Source: an uncultured Eubacteriales bacterium
Lineage (GTDB): Bacteria; Bacillota; Clostridia; Peptostreptococcales; Anaerovoracaceae
Assembly: GCA_902793875.1 (NCBI GenBank)
Contig: CADBFL010000107.1
Coordinates: 1-6,259 of the forward strand
Direction: 5' to 3'
DNA length: 6,259 nucleotides
Part shown: positions 1 through 6,122 of the stretch, piece by piece
Position numbering within the stretch: position 1 is the stretch's first letter
Layout of the letters: each line of letters begins with the position of its first letter
Program-made: the position numbers and the translations under genes
Notes under the pieces: model-generated
Database searches by the model: none
What the model saw: only the letters and a program-made list of their open reading frames with translations
Told to the model about the DNA's origin: nothing

Positions 1-92
1 TTCAGGAGGGGCGGGGTTGAAGCGAGCGATCATTCATGAGACGATCGGGGCGTGATTCATCTCACTACCTGTAGAGGTAGGAGTTTTCTCAC
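1..92 (+). mobile_element. Probable right end of an IS200/IS605-type (tnpB) element, partial
   Basis: Bases 55-92 read ATTCATCTC, then a stem-loop, then GAGTTTTCTCAC. The stem is CTACCT (65-70) / AGGTAG (75-80) with a GTAG loop. It is extended by CTC (61-63) pairing with GAG (81-83) around a bulged A64. From memory, this ATTCATCTC-hairpin-GAGTTTTCTC layout is the recurrent 3' end of TnpB-carrying IS200/IS605 elements in Firmicutes, where the hairpin is both the transposase recognition structure and the 3' end of the TnpB guide RNA. The first 39 bases are open in frame 1 and end with a TGA at 37-39, which could be the tail of tnpB, but too little is visible to claim this. Alternatively, the hairpin plus T-run could simply be a terminator for an upstream gene. 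The exact element boundary near 90-92 is a guess. Confidence 0.45.
61..87 (+). terminator. Stem-loop with short T-run at the IS end
   Basis: A nine-pair interrupted stem (CTC-CTACCT with AGGTAG-GAG, bulged A64, GTAG loop) is followed by TTTT at 84-87. As drawn it could stop transcription arriving from the left and so insulate the surface-protein gene. The T-run is short, so termination may be weak. The structure is also the core of the proposed IS right end, and the two roles do not exclude each other. Confidence 0.4.
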
Positions 93-161
93 ACTGCTTC
101 TGATAAAGTGGAATGTTTTTTTGAATCGACAACAATGATGAAGAAAAGTGCGCTGAAAATA

Positions 162-170
162 TGGTAAAAT
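162..170 (+). promoter_or_regulatory. Extended -10 promoter for the surface-protein gene
   Basis: TGGTAAAAT matches the extended -10 form TGnTATAAT with one mismatch in the hexamer (TAAAAT, 165-170). There is no good -35 box at the expected spacing, which is common for extended -10 promoters. The region upstream (115-150) is AT-rich. Transcription would begin around 176-178, leaving a leader of about 80 bases. This also rules out the in-frame ATG at 161, which lies inside the promoter, as the start of the downstream gene. Confidence 0.5.
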
Positions 171-244
171 CGTTCCAACAGCAAGCTTTGTACAGCGACA
201 GAGAAAAAGATCTGCGCAGAACGGACTGCAGCAGATCAGAACAA

Positions 245-250
245 AAGGAG
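245..250 (+). promoter_or_regulatory. Ribosome binding site that sets the start at 260
   Basis: AAGGAG lies nine bases before the ATG at 260 and is the only strong Shine-Dalgarno match in the leader. It selects the methionine that opens a textbook signal peptide, rather than the in-frame ATG at 161, which has no such site. Confidence 0.85.
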
Positions 251-259
251 AGATATTAC

Positions 260-1597
260 ATGAAGAAGATGATCAGGAGACGTATTTCGGGCATTCTGCT
301 CAGCCTCGCGCTTATGCTCGGGATGATTCCGGTACTGGGTCTGAGCACGCCGGCATTTGCAGCGGAGACCAGAACCGTTACATGGAACAAGACGATCATG
401 ACGGATAACCTGGATAAGGACAATAATACTATTACATATGACGGCATCACTCTGAAGGCAGATTTAATTCAGGTTGATGGTTCCGGTAACATAGGGATCC
501 AATCTACTGACAATGATGGGACCATCACTGTTGGTGATGGAAAAATTATTACAAAAATCGAAATACACACCGCGGGCGATGGAAGCTTTTTTGACGATCC
601 GTGGGAAAAAAACTCTGATAAACTGATATGGAAAGGCGATCCCGGCAGCGACAGCGTCGCGTTCAGAGGAACCAGCCAGATCACATCACAAATAGAATTC
701 ACCATCGGACCTGCTCTCGTCGAGTACCCTGTCTGGGTGGGCAACAGGCAGGTGACGAACTACAACAATGACGATGTGTTCGGCGACGGCAAAGTAAGCT
801 TCAAACCGTCAGACGACGGAGGATCGGCGACCCTTATCCTGAATAATTACAGCTCCCCGATGGATTCGGCATATAAAGACTGCGGGATCTATATCGGATC
901 CGGCGTTCCTAATCTGGTGATCCATCTGGAGGGAGACAACGATGTCAGAGGGTCGGGCCTTTACGGAATGGGTGTTTGCTCCGAAAGCGGCAATCTGACC
1001 TTCACCGGGAGCGGCACACTGGATGCTTCCGGTATGAACAGCGGGATCAATGCAAACCAGGGCTATGTGTCAGTGAGAGGAGCAACACTGAAAGCTTCTT
1101 CCAACAAATACAACGGCTATGGCATCTATGCCGGCAAAAACGTGACCATCTATTCCGGTTCTGTGGACGCTTCCGCGACCGTCGGCAATGATAGTTACGG
1201 CATCTACGCCAAAGGCGGCATCGTGGCTATCGAAGGCAAAGGAAGTCCGGTCGTTGCAGCAGGCGGAAGACAGGCGATCTATGATATCGTGAAGAACGTC
1301 GATGCCGGTATCGGCTGGACGGATGTAAATGGGACATCGGCAGAGAATACTATCGACATAGACACAGAGGGGCAGAGACTGGATATGTTTAAAAAAGTGC
1401 AGTTCCCGGCATATTCGGGAGAACCGGTTGACGATACAGCAGATGATTCAGGTAACGGAAGCAGTGCCTCATCAACCAAAGTGAAGAGCGTGAATACCGG
1501 AGATGAGAACGATCTCCGCGCATGGACAGTGCTCTTCTGCGCGGCGCTGACCGGGACCGCCGGAATGGCGTTCGCCAGAAAGAGAAGCGGTGAATGA
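260..1597 (+). CDS. Secreted beta-helix-like surface protein with sortase-type C-terminal tail
   Basis: The product is 445 aa and is probably displayed on the cell surface. Residues 1-34 are a Sec signal peptide: basic MKKMIRRR, a hydrophobic core, and AFA before AE as the likely cleavage site. Residues 38-150 are a beta-rich, Asp/Gly/Thr-rich region. Residues 157-196 (YPVWVGNRQV..., GDGKVSF, ATLILNN) resemble a module common in clostridial surface proteins that precedes right-handed beta-helix repeats. Residues 206-345 carry about five rungs of 25-30 aa marked by GIY/GLY/SGI turns, in the style of the carbohydrate-binding Cthe_2159 group. An acidic/Ser linker (388-408) leads to VNTGD (411-415), a hydrophobic stretch (421-439) and a KR tail. 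This layout matches a sortase substrate, although the motif is not canonical LPxTG. The start at 260 is set by its Shine-Dalgarno site. Ligand and role are unknown. A carbohydrate-binding or adhesive function is inferred from the fold only. Confidence 0.8.
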   Translation: MKKMIRRRISGILLSLALMLGMIPVLGLSTPAFAAETRTVTWNKTIMTDNLDKDNNTITYDGITLKADLIQVDGSGNIGIQSTDNDGTITVGDGKIITKIEIHTAGDGSFFDDPWEKNSDKLIWKGDPGSDSVAFRGTSQITSQIEFTIGPALVEYPVWVGNRQVTNYNNDDVFGDGKVSFKPSDDGGSATLILNNYSSPMDSAYKDCGIYIGSGVPNLVIHLEGDNDVRGSGLYGMGVCSESGNLTFTGSGTLDASGMNSGINANQGYVSVRGATLKASSNKYNGYGIYAGKNVTIYSGSVDASATVGNDSYGIYAKGGIVAIEGKGSPVVAAGGRQAIYDIVKNVDAGIGWTDVNGTSAENTIDIDTEGQRLDMFKKVQFPAYSGEPVDDTADDSGNGSSASSTKVKSVNTGDENDLRAWTVLFCAALTGTAGMAFARKRSGE

Positions 1598-1633
1598 CAC
1601 TGCCTGTTTGATGCAGGCGCCCGGCCGCTTTTT
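1585..1633 (+). terminator. Possible branched hairpin with T-run after the surface-protein gene
   Basis: AAGCGG (1585-1590, inside the end of the gene) can pair with CCGCTT (1625-1630). It encloses a second stem, GCCTG (1602-1606) / CAGGC (1614-1618), and five T residues occupy 1629-1633. This could terminate or attenuate transcription between the surface protein and the lipoprotein. The outer loop is large and the stem short, so efficiency is doubtful and read-through is plausible. Confidence 0.35.
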
Positions 1634-1665
1634 CAGAAGCGATCCTGCCGGGGAAGGGACAAGTC

Positions 1666-2157
1666 ATGAAAAAAACAGCATATATCATCTGTATCATCGC
1701 ATTGTGCCTGTGCGTCCTTGCCGGATGCAATCAGAAGGCAGGGGAACCAACGGTCGTCACTCTGGTTTATGACGGCAGCGCGACCGAAGTCAGGACATCG
1801 CAGTGGGATGAAAAGTCCGTTCAGATCAGCACCGAGGATCTGGGGCTCGGCAAAAAGAAAGCCTGTGATTATGTCGGCGTGAAGCTGTCTGACCTGATGG
1901 ATATGGCAGACGCGGAGGACTGCGCGAAGGCGGTCGTCAGCTCTTCCGACGGCTACAGCAAGGAGATACCGGCAGAGGACATAAAAAACTACGATATAGC
2001 TCTTGTGAACGGATATGCCGGAGGCGGGGCGATACCGTCCGACGCGGGCGGACCTGTAAAACTCGTTTTTCCGGTCAGCGACCATCCTGAGCTGAAGGAC
2101 ACCTACGATCAGTGGTCCTGGCTGTGGTATGTGGACAGGGTCGAGTTCGTAAAGTAG
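1666..2157 (+). CDS. Small lipoprotein with molybdopterin-oxidoreductase-like (sulfite oxidase fold) domain
   Basis: The product is 163 aa. Residues 1-21 form a lipoprotein signal: MKK, a hydrophobic core, and lipobox LAGC with the lipidated Cys at 21, so it should sit on the outer face of the membrane. The rest follows the pattern of short proteins assigned to the oxidoreductase molybdopterin-binding family: GVKLSDLMD (71-79), a VVSSSDGYSKEIPAEDI strand-turn (90-106), a P...GGPVKLVFP stretch (124-136), and a closing W.W.WYVDRVEF (150-161). It is much shorter than true sulfite oxidases and shows no convincing cofactor-ligand cysteine: the only mature cysteines after Cys21 are C67 and C86, neither in a recognisable ligand motif. 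I infer a binding or structural role rather than catalysis. A purine-rich GGGAAGGGA (1651-1659) supports the start. It may be co-transcribed with the preceding surface-protein gene unless the hairpin between them terminates. Confidence 0.75.
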   Translation: MKKTAYIICIIALCLCVLAGCNQKAGEPTVVTLVYDGSATEVRTSQWDEKSVQISTEDLGLGKKKACDYVGVKLSDLMDMADAEDCAKAVVSSSDGYSKEIPAEDIKNYDIALVNGYAGGGAIPSDAGGPVKLVFPVSDHPELKDTYDQWSWLWYVDRVEFVK

Positions 2158-2201
2158 GGAGACAGGAGACAGGGAAAGAAGTGCGTATTTTTCTTCTTGT
2201 A

Positions 2202-2235
2202 AGGACCGTGCGGATGAAGGCGCGGTCCTGTTTTT
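2202..2235 (+). terminator. Strong rho-independent terminator
   Basis: AGGACCGTGC (2202-2211) pairs with GCGCGGTCCT (2220-2229) over ten positions, with a single G-U pair and an eight-base loop. A G and then TTTTT (2231-2235) follow. It ends the surface-protein/lipoprotein block and separates it from the corA block. Confidence 0.88.
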
Positions 2236-2261
2236 CTCTGCGCATTTTTCGCGCGTTTTCC

Positions 2262-2278
2262 CCGCATGGATGATGCGG
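2262..2278 (+). promoter_or_regulatory. Inverted repeat overlapping the -35 position upstream of corA
   Basis: CCGCAT (2262-2267) and ATGCGG (2273-2278) form a perfect six-base inverted repeat around GGATG. It lies about 18 bases upstream of the -10 hexamer, where a -35 box would normally sit. This is the position of an operator or activator site, but a six-base arm can occur by chance in GC-rich DNA. No regulator is identified. Confidence 0.25.
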
Positions 2279-2293
2279 CGACAGGGTGTGAAG

Positions 2294-2302
2294 TGGTATT
2301 AT
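2294..2302 (+). promoter_or_regulatory. Extended -10 promoter for the corA block
   Basis: TGGTATTAT contains the extended TG element and a -10 hexamer TATTAT (2297-2302) with one mismatch to TATAAT. No recognisable -35 box precedes it, and the inverted repeat at 2262-2278 occupies that position. Transcription would start near 2309, giving a leader of about 80 bases before the ATG at 2388. Confidence 0.55.
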
Positions 2303-2371
2303 AGATATGATACATATGATGCTTCCGGCCGTGACCGCCGCCGCGATCATGAGCCTGACCCGCAGACAGAG

Positions 2372-2378
2372 AAAGGGG
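2372..2378 (+). promoter_or_regulatory. Ribosome binding site that sets the corA start at 2388
   Basis: AAAGGGG ends nine bases before the ATG at 2388. The longer open frame begins at an ATG at 2307, on top of the predicted transcription start, and would add 27 residues with no resemblance to CorA N-termini. The shorter start is preferred. Confidence 0.75.
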
Positions 2379-2387
2379 TCGTACTCA

Positions 2388-3308
2388 ATGAGCTACTATC
2401 TTCTGACTGAAACCATGCAGCCCTGCACCGAAAAGGAGCTGCTTGCAAGCACGGAACATAAATACGTGGCCGTCCTGACCGCAGAGGAGTGGGCCCGCGA
2501 CCGCGAGCACTTCGACATGGGCATCGAGCTGGACATCGACTCGATGGACATACACAATACCAAGGCGGAGGTCAACTACGACTCGCTGACCGGTACCTTC
2601 CGGATACCCGACAGAACGGACATCTCCGGAACGGATTACCGCTTCGCCTTTGCCCTCGACGAAAAGGGCATCGTGTTCATAGACGGCAGCGGCAGGGCGG
2701 AGGAGATCATAGGCATGATCAGGCGCACGAAACGCTGGCGCAAGCCGAGCCTCGAGCGCTTTCTGTACGACTTTCTCGAGCAGATAGTGGAGGGCGATCT
2801 GGACGTCATGGAACGCTACGAGGATGAGCTCTCCCGGATCGAGGAGGCGGTGCTTAAATACGAGCAGGAGGACCTCGGGCGTGTCCACGAGATCCATAAC
2901 GACGTCCGCAAGCTGCTGGTGCATTACGAGCAGATCATCGACATGGCCCAGGAGTTCGAAGAGAACGAGAACGGATTCTTCAGCGAAGAGAACCTGCGCT
3001 ACATCAGGCTGTTCATGAACCTGATAGTGCGCCGCCGCGACTACGCGGTCTCGATACGCGACTTTACGATGCAGGTCCACGATCTGTACCATGCTCATCT
3101 TGAGATGAAGCAGAACAGGATCATGACCCTTCTCACGGTAGTCACGACGATCTTCATGCCGCTGACTCTCATCGTGGGATGGTACGGGATGAACTTCCGC
3201 TACATGCCGGAGCTCGAGTCCCCGTACGGATACCCGGTCGTGATCCTTGCCAGCCTGGCTATCGTGATCTCGTGCCTCATATTCTTCAAAAAGAAAAAGT
3301 GGCTGTAG
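2388..3308 (+). CDS. corA: CorA-family divalent cation (Mg2+) transporter
   Basis: The product is 306 aa, a normal length for a bacterial CorA. CorA proteins form pentameric channels for Mg2+ (some paralogues carry Co2+, Ni2+ or Zn2+) in the cytoplasmic membrane. Residues 1-115 make the N-terminal cytosolic alpha/beta domain. Residues 118-245 form the long charged helices of the funnel. TM1 is about 248-266 and ends in the diagnostic YGMNF (GMN at 267-269), followed by MPE in the external loop (273-275). TM2 is about 281-300, and the protein ends in a basic KKKKWL tail that stays in the cytoplasm. The preceding context, NRIM...T.IFMPLTLIVGWYGMNF, is a near-ideal family match. It is the first gene after the terminator at 2235 and has its own promoter. 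Ion specificity cannot be read from the sequence, and the symbol is used in the family sense. Confidence 0.93.
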   Translation: MSYYLLTETMQPCTEKELLASTEHKYVAVLTAEEWARDREHFDMGIELDIDSMDIHNTKAEVNYDSLTGTFRIPDRTDISGTDYRFAFALDEKGIVFIDGSGRAEEIIGMIRRTKRWRKPSLERFLYDFLEQIVEGDLDVMERYEDELSRIEEAVLKYEQEDLGRVHEIHNDVRKLLVHYEQIIDMAQEFEENENGFFSEENLRYIRLFMNLIVRRRDYAVSIRDFTMQVHDLYHAHLEMKQNRIMTLLTVVTTIFMPLTLIVGWYGMNFRYMPELESPYGYPVVILASLAIVISCLIFFKKKKWL

Positions 3309-3428
3309 GCAGAGCGGCGCGGCGGCAGCGGCAGGCGGCGGGACATGCGCGGGACCGGACGGCTGCATCACAGAGGACGTAAAAAAGACGCGCTGATCCG
3401 GCGGGACCGGTCCGGAGGAGAAGAACAG
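3309..3428 (+). other. GC-rich intergenic spacer between corA and the kinase gene
   Basis: This 120-base gap has a very GC-rich first part (3312-3342, GGCGGC-type repeats) and an A-run at 3381-3386. GCGGGACCGG occurs twice (3349-3358 and 3401-3410), and the second copy runs into the palindrome GGACCGGTCC (3404-3413). I see no T-run terminator and no good -10/-35 pair. Read-through from corA is therefore the simplest reading, although a weak promoter or a control site at the palindrome cannot be excluded. Confidence 0.4.
3414..3420 (+). promoter_or_regulatory. Ribosome binding site that sets the kinase start at 3429
   Basis: GGAGGAG is a near-perfect Shine-Dalgarno sequence eight bases before the ATG at 3429. 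The in-frame ATG at 3345 lacks a comparable site and would add an Arg-rich N-terminus encoded by the intergenic sequence. Confidence 0.88.
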
Positions 3429-5624
3429 ATGGATAATATGATGAACGAAAAAAGGGTAAAAACGCTCGGTTACGGCCTGTCGGTCAGTTTCGTACTGATA
3501 CATACCGGCCTGCTCTTCTTTTTCCGCAGTTACGGCGTGACCCCGATGGTCTGGGCCAGCGTCTGCGCCATCTTGTTCTTTCTTCTGACGATCCTGCTGG
3601 TCGGGAACAACAAACTCTGGCTCTACTCTGTAGCTGTCTATCTGGAGGTGGCAGTCCACATGTTCATCGCCGTGGTGTTCGTCGGCGTGGACAGCGGGTT
3701 CCAGCTCACCCTGATCGGCATAAGCGTGCTTGCCTTTTACGCCGAATACCTCAGCTTCACCCTTGAGAGAAAACGCGTGTCGGGCATAGCGCTGTGCGTG
3801 ACCGGCATGCTGGTGTATATCGCCTGCTATGTGTACAGCCATGTACATCCGGCGGCATACGCTCTTCCGGACGGTGTGAACTTCAACCTGCACATCGTAT
3901 GGGGAATCATCATCTTCTCGGTCAACATAGTGTTCCTGAAGATATTCGTCATGATAACCACGCAGTCCGAAAGCTCGCTGACCGCGGCCCAGAAACAGGC
4001 AAACAGCATGATAACCGCCATGTCCTCGGACTACAGGAGCGTGTACTACGTGGACCTCGACAGGGACACGGCCATATGCTACCGGGAGGATCCGAACGAT
4101 AAAGAGCAGTCCCCGGCCGGAGTGGAGTTCCGGTTCCACGAGCGCTTCGCCTGGTACGGGCAGCACTGCGTTGTAGAAAGCTACCGCGGGGGCTTCATGG
4201 CATTCATCGACCCGGACAATATCCGCGAGAGGCTTTCGACCAGGCCCCTCATAGCCTACCGCTATCTGGCGGTAAGGGAAGGGCGCGAATACTACGAGAT
4301 GATCCGCATGGCAGGCGTCCGCCGCGTAGAGGACCGCGACGACCACATAGTCCACGCGATAGGGCTCGGGCTTACCGTCATCGACGAGGAGATGAGAGAG
4401 ACCATGGCAAGGAACGAGGCTCTCGCAGAGGCCCTCGCAGCCGCAGAGGAGGCGAACGTTGCCAAGTCTTCGTTCCTCTCGAGGATGAGCCACGAGATCA
4501 GGACGCCGATGAACGCCATCATAGGCTTCGACAAGCTGTCACTGCGCGATGAGAATCTGAGCCCTGAGACGAGGGACCATCTCGAAAAGATCGACGAGAG
4601 CGCCGAGCATCTGCTGTCGCTGATAAACGATGTCCTCGACATGAGCCGCATAGAATCCGGACGGCTGGTGCTCAGGAATGAAGAATTCTCGCTGGGCGCG
4701 ATGCTCGAGCAGATCAACACCATGGTCACATCCCAGTGCAGCGATAAGGGACTTACATACGAATACCGCGTCCTGAACAGGATGGACGACCGCTACATAG
4801 GCGACGACCTGAAGCTCAAGGAGGTGCTTCTGAACATCCTGAGCAACGCCATCAAGTTCACGGATGCGCCGGGCAGCGTGACGCTCAGCGTCGAGAGAAC
4901 GGCGAGCTTCGAGAATAAGTCGACTCTGCGCTTCCGCATCAAGGACACAGGCATCGGCATGGATAAGGACTACATCCCGAAGATATTCGACGCCTTCACG
5001 CAGGAGGACGACAGCCGCAAGAACAGATACGGCAGCACGGGCCTCGGCATGGCGATAACGAAGAACATCGTCGAGATGATGAACGGAACGATCGACGTCG
5101 AGTCCGAGAAGGGCGTCGGCACGGAATTCGTCGTGACGGTCACATTCAGGAACGCCGGGGATTCCGGAGATATCAAGGGATCCGGGGAGTCCGGCGGTGC
5201 AGGCGGGACGAAGCTTGCGGAGCTTGAGGGCAGATGCGTCCTCCTTGCCGAAGACATAGAGATGAACGCCGAGATCATGATGGATATCCTCGAGATGGAG
5301 GGCATCGCGGCAGATCACGCCGAAAACGGCAGGATCGCGCTCGAGATGTTCGAAAACAGCGAGCCGGGCAGATACTCGGCCATACTGATGGATATACGCA
5401 TGCCGGAGATGGACGGCCTCGAGGCCAGCGAAGCCATAAGGGCCCTTGACAGAGAGGACGCGAAACGCATCCCGATCATCGCCCTGACCGCCAACGCCTT
5501 CGACGAGGACGTCCAGAGGTCGCTGCAGGCGGGAATGAACGCCCATCTGAGCAAGCCGGTCGATCCGGACCACCTGTTCAGAACGATGGGTGAGCTGATA
5601 TACAAGGCGGAAGAGAACAGATAA
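3429..5624 (+). CDS. Hybrid sensor histidine kinase with six-TM input region and C-terminal receiver
   Basis: The product is 731 aa. About six membrane helices (roughly 13-32, 37-58, 62-86, 92-110, 117-136, 154-177) form the input region, with little outside the membrane. A PAS-like segment (about 200-315, YRSVYYVDLD ... YYEMIRMAGV) and a short Ala/Glu coiled coil (320-345) lead to the HisKA domain, with the phospho-acceptor His355 in SHEIRTPMN. The ATPase domain has an N box with N469 and N473, G1 DTGIGM (506-511), an F box around FDAF, and G2 GLGMAI (538-543). A Gly/Ser linker (about 577-595) joins a receiver (602 to about 720) with the acidic pair E608/D609, phospho-acceptor D655, T687 and K709. 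All catalytic residues are present, so it should be active in His-to-Asp relay. A terminal receiver usually hands the phosphate to an HPt protein, but none is seen here. The signal is unknown. The next gene starts 30 bases downstream. Confidence 0.93.
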   Translation: MDNMMNEKRVKTLGYGLSVSFVLIHTGLLFFFRSYGVTPMVWASVCAILFFLLTILLVGNNKLWLYSVAVYLEVAVHMFIAVVFVGVDSGFQLTLIGISVLAFYAEYLSFTLERKRVSGIALCVTGMLVYIACYVYSHVHPAAYALPDGVNFNLHIVWGIIIFSVNIVFLKIFVMITTQSESSLTAAQKQANSMITAMSSDYRSVYYVDLDRDTAICYREDPNDKEQSPAGVEFRFHERFAWYGQHCVVESYRGGFMAFIDPDNIRERLSTRPLIAYRYLAVREGREYYEMIRMAGVRRVEDRDDHIVHAIGLGLTVIDEEMRETMARNEALAEALAAAEEANVAKSSFLSRMSHEIRTPMNAIIGFDKLSLRDENLSPETRDHLEKIDESAEHLLSLINDVLDMSRIESGRLVLRNEEFSLGAMLEQINTMVTSQCSDKGLTYEYRVLNRMDDRYIGDDLKLKEVLLNILSNAIKFTDAPGSVTLSVERTASFENKSTLRFRIKDTGIGMDKDYIPKIFDAFTQEDDSRKNRYGSTGLGMAITKNIVEMMNGTIDVESEKGVGTEFVVTVTFRNAGDSGDIKGSGESGGAGGTKLAELEGRCVLLAEDIEMNAEIMMDILEMEGIAADHAENGRIALEMFENSEPGRYSAILMDIRMPEMDGLEASEAIRALDREDAKRIPIIALTANAFDEDVQRSLQAGMNAHLSKPVDPDHLFRTMGELIYKAEENR

Positions 5625-5654
5625 CATACAGCAGACAGGAAAGAAAGTACGAGC

Positions 5655-6098
5655 ATGGATACACTTTTTATGATAATACCCAAAGTCTTCGGAGGAATAG
5701 TGTTCCTCGCGGGCGCGGCGCTCTTCATATTCGGACTCAAGACGAGCTTCAGCGAAAGACGGCGCTGCACGCTTTCGACCTACGGGATAGTCCACAGAAA
5801 GCTGTACGACTACACGGACAGCATAACCGACCCGACCGGAACGCGCGGAGGAACCTACCCGTGCGGGCTCAGGCTGCTGATCACGATCGACGGCGAAGAG
5901 CACAACGTGTTCAACGAGACATATGACACCGCGTACGAGAGGTTCAACGAGGGCGACAGGGTGCGCGTGAAGGTGAATCCGGACAACCCTTCTGAGTACT
6001 ACGTAAACGAAGGAGCCTCGCCGGGCGTGTCCGTAATCCTTATAGGCATCGGCATGATGATCGCCGGAGCGGCAATATTCATGTATTTCAGGTTTTAG
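5655..6098 (+). CDS. DUF3592-type two-TM membrane protein
   Basis: The product is 147 aa. An N-terminal membrane helix (about 9-28) is followed by a charged extramembrane domain (30-120), and a second helix (124-144) ends four residues before the C-terminus. The middle part contains a beta-rich stretch with YGIVHRKLYDY, then YPCGLRLLITIDGEEH, then the run GDRVRVKVNPDNPSEYYV (100-117). The last of these is the signature of DUF3592, in which a TM pair flanks a small beta domain ending in V.V.Y.P.NP..YY. The biochemical role of that family is not known. The start follows AGGAAAG (5637-5643), 11 bases upstream, and the gene begins 30 bases after the kinase stop, so the two are probably co-transcribed. 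Whether the beta domain faces in or out cannot be told from the sequence. Confidence 0.75.
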   Translation: MDTLFMIIPKVFGGIVFLAGAALFIFGLKTSFSERRRCTLSTYGIVHRKLYDYTDSITDPTGTRGGTYPCGLRLLITIDGEEHNVFNETYDTAYERFNEGDRVRVKVNPDNPSEYYVNEGASPGVSVILIGIGMMIAGAAIFMYFRF

Positions 6099-6122
6099 GC
6101 GCCGGATTACGGTCAGGATATT

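Noticed and set aside
92..122. CACT...AGTG hairpin with a seven-T run as a second terminator
   Set aside because: The stem is only four pairs with a long loop, and it does not sit directly before the T-run. The T-run is more likely part of the AT-rich promoter upstream region.
161..259. N-terminal extension of the surface protein from the ATG at 161
   Set aside because: The ATG lies within the predicted -10 promoter element and lacks a ribosome site, and the extension would bury the signal peptide behind 33 hydrophilic residues.
2158..2171. Tandem GGAGACA repeat after the lipoprotein stop
   Set aside because: There are only two seven-base copies, with no gene start nearby to use it as a ribosome site. 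It is probably chance.
2240..2256. GCGC...GCGC inverted repeat before the corA promoter
   Set aside because: The four-base self-complementary arms in GC-rich DNA are too short to support a site.
2385..4493. A 702-codon open frame on the minus strand spanning corA and the first half of the kinase gene
   Set aside because: It is antisense to two genes with clear family motifs. Its translation is rich in His, Val, Arg and Asp with no recognisable domain, and it crosses a gene boundary. It reflects the G/C-biased third positions of the + strand genes.
4539..5903. A 454-codon open frame on the minus strand under the kinase ATPase and receiver domains
   Set aside because: It is the same kind of shadow: antisense to conserved catalytic motifs, with no domain and no Shine-Dalgarno or promoter context.
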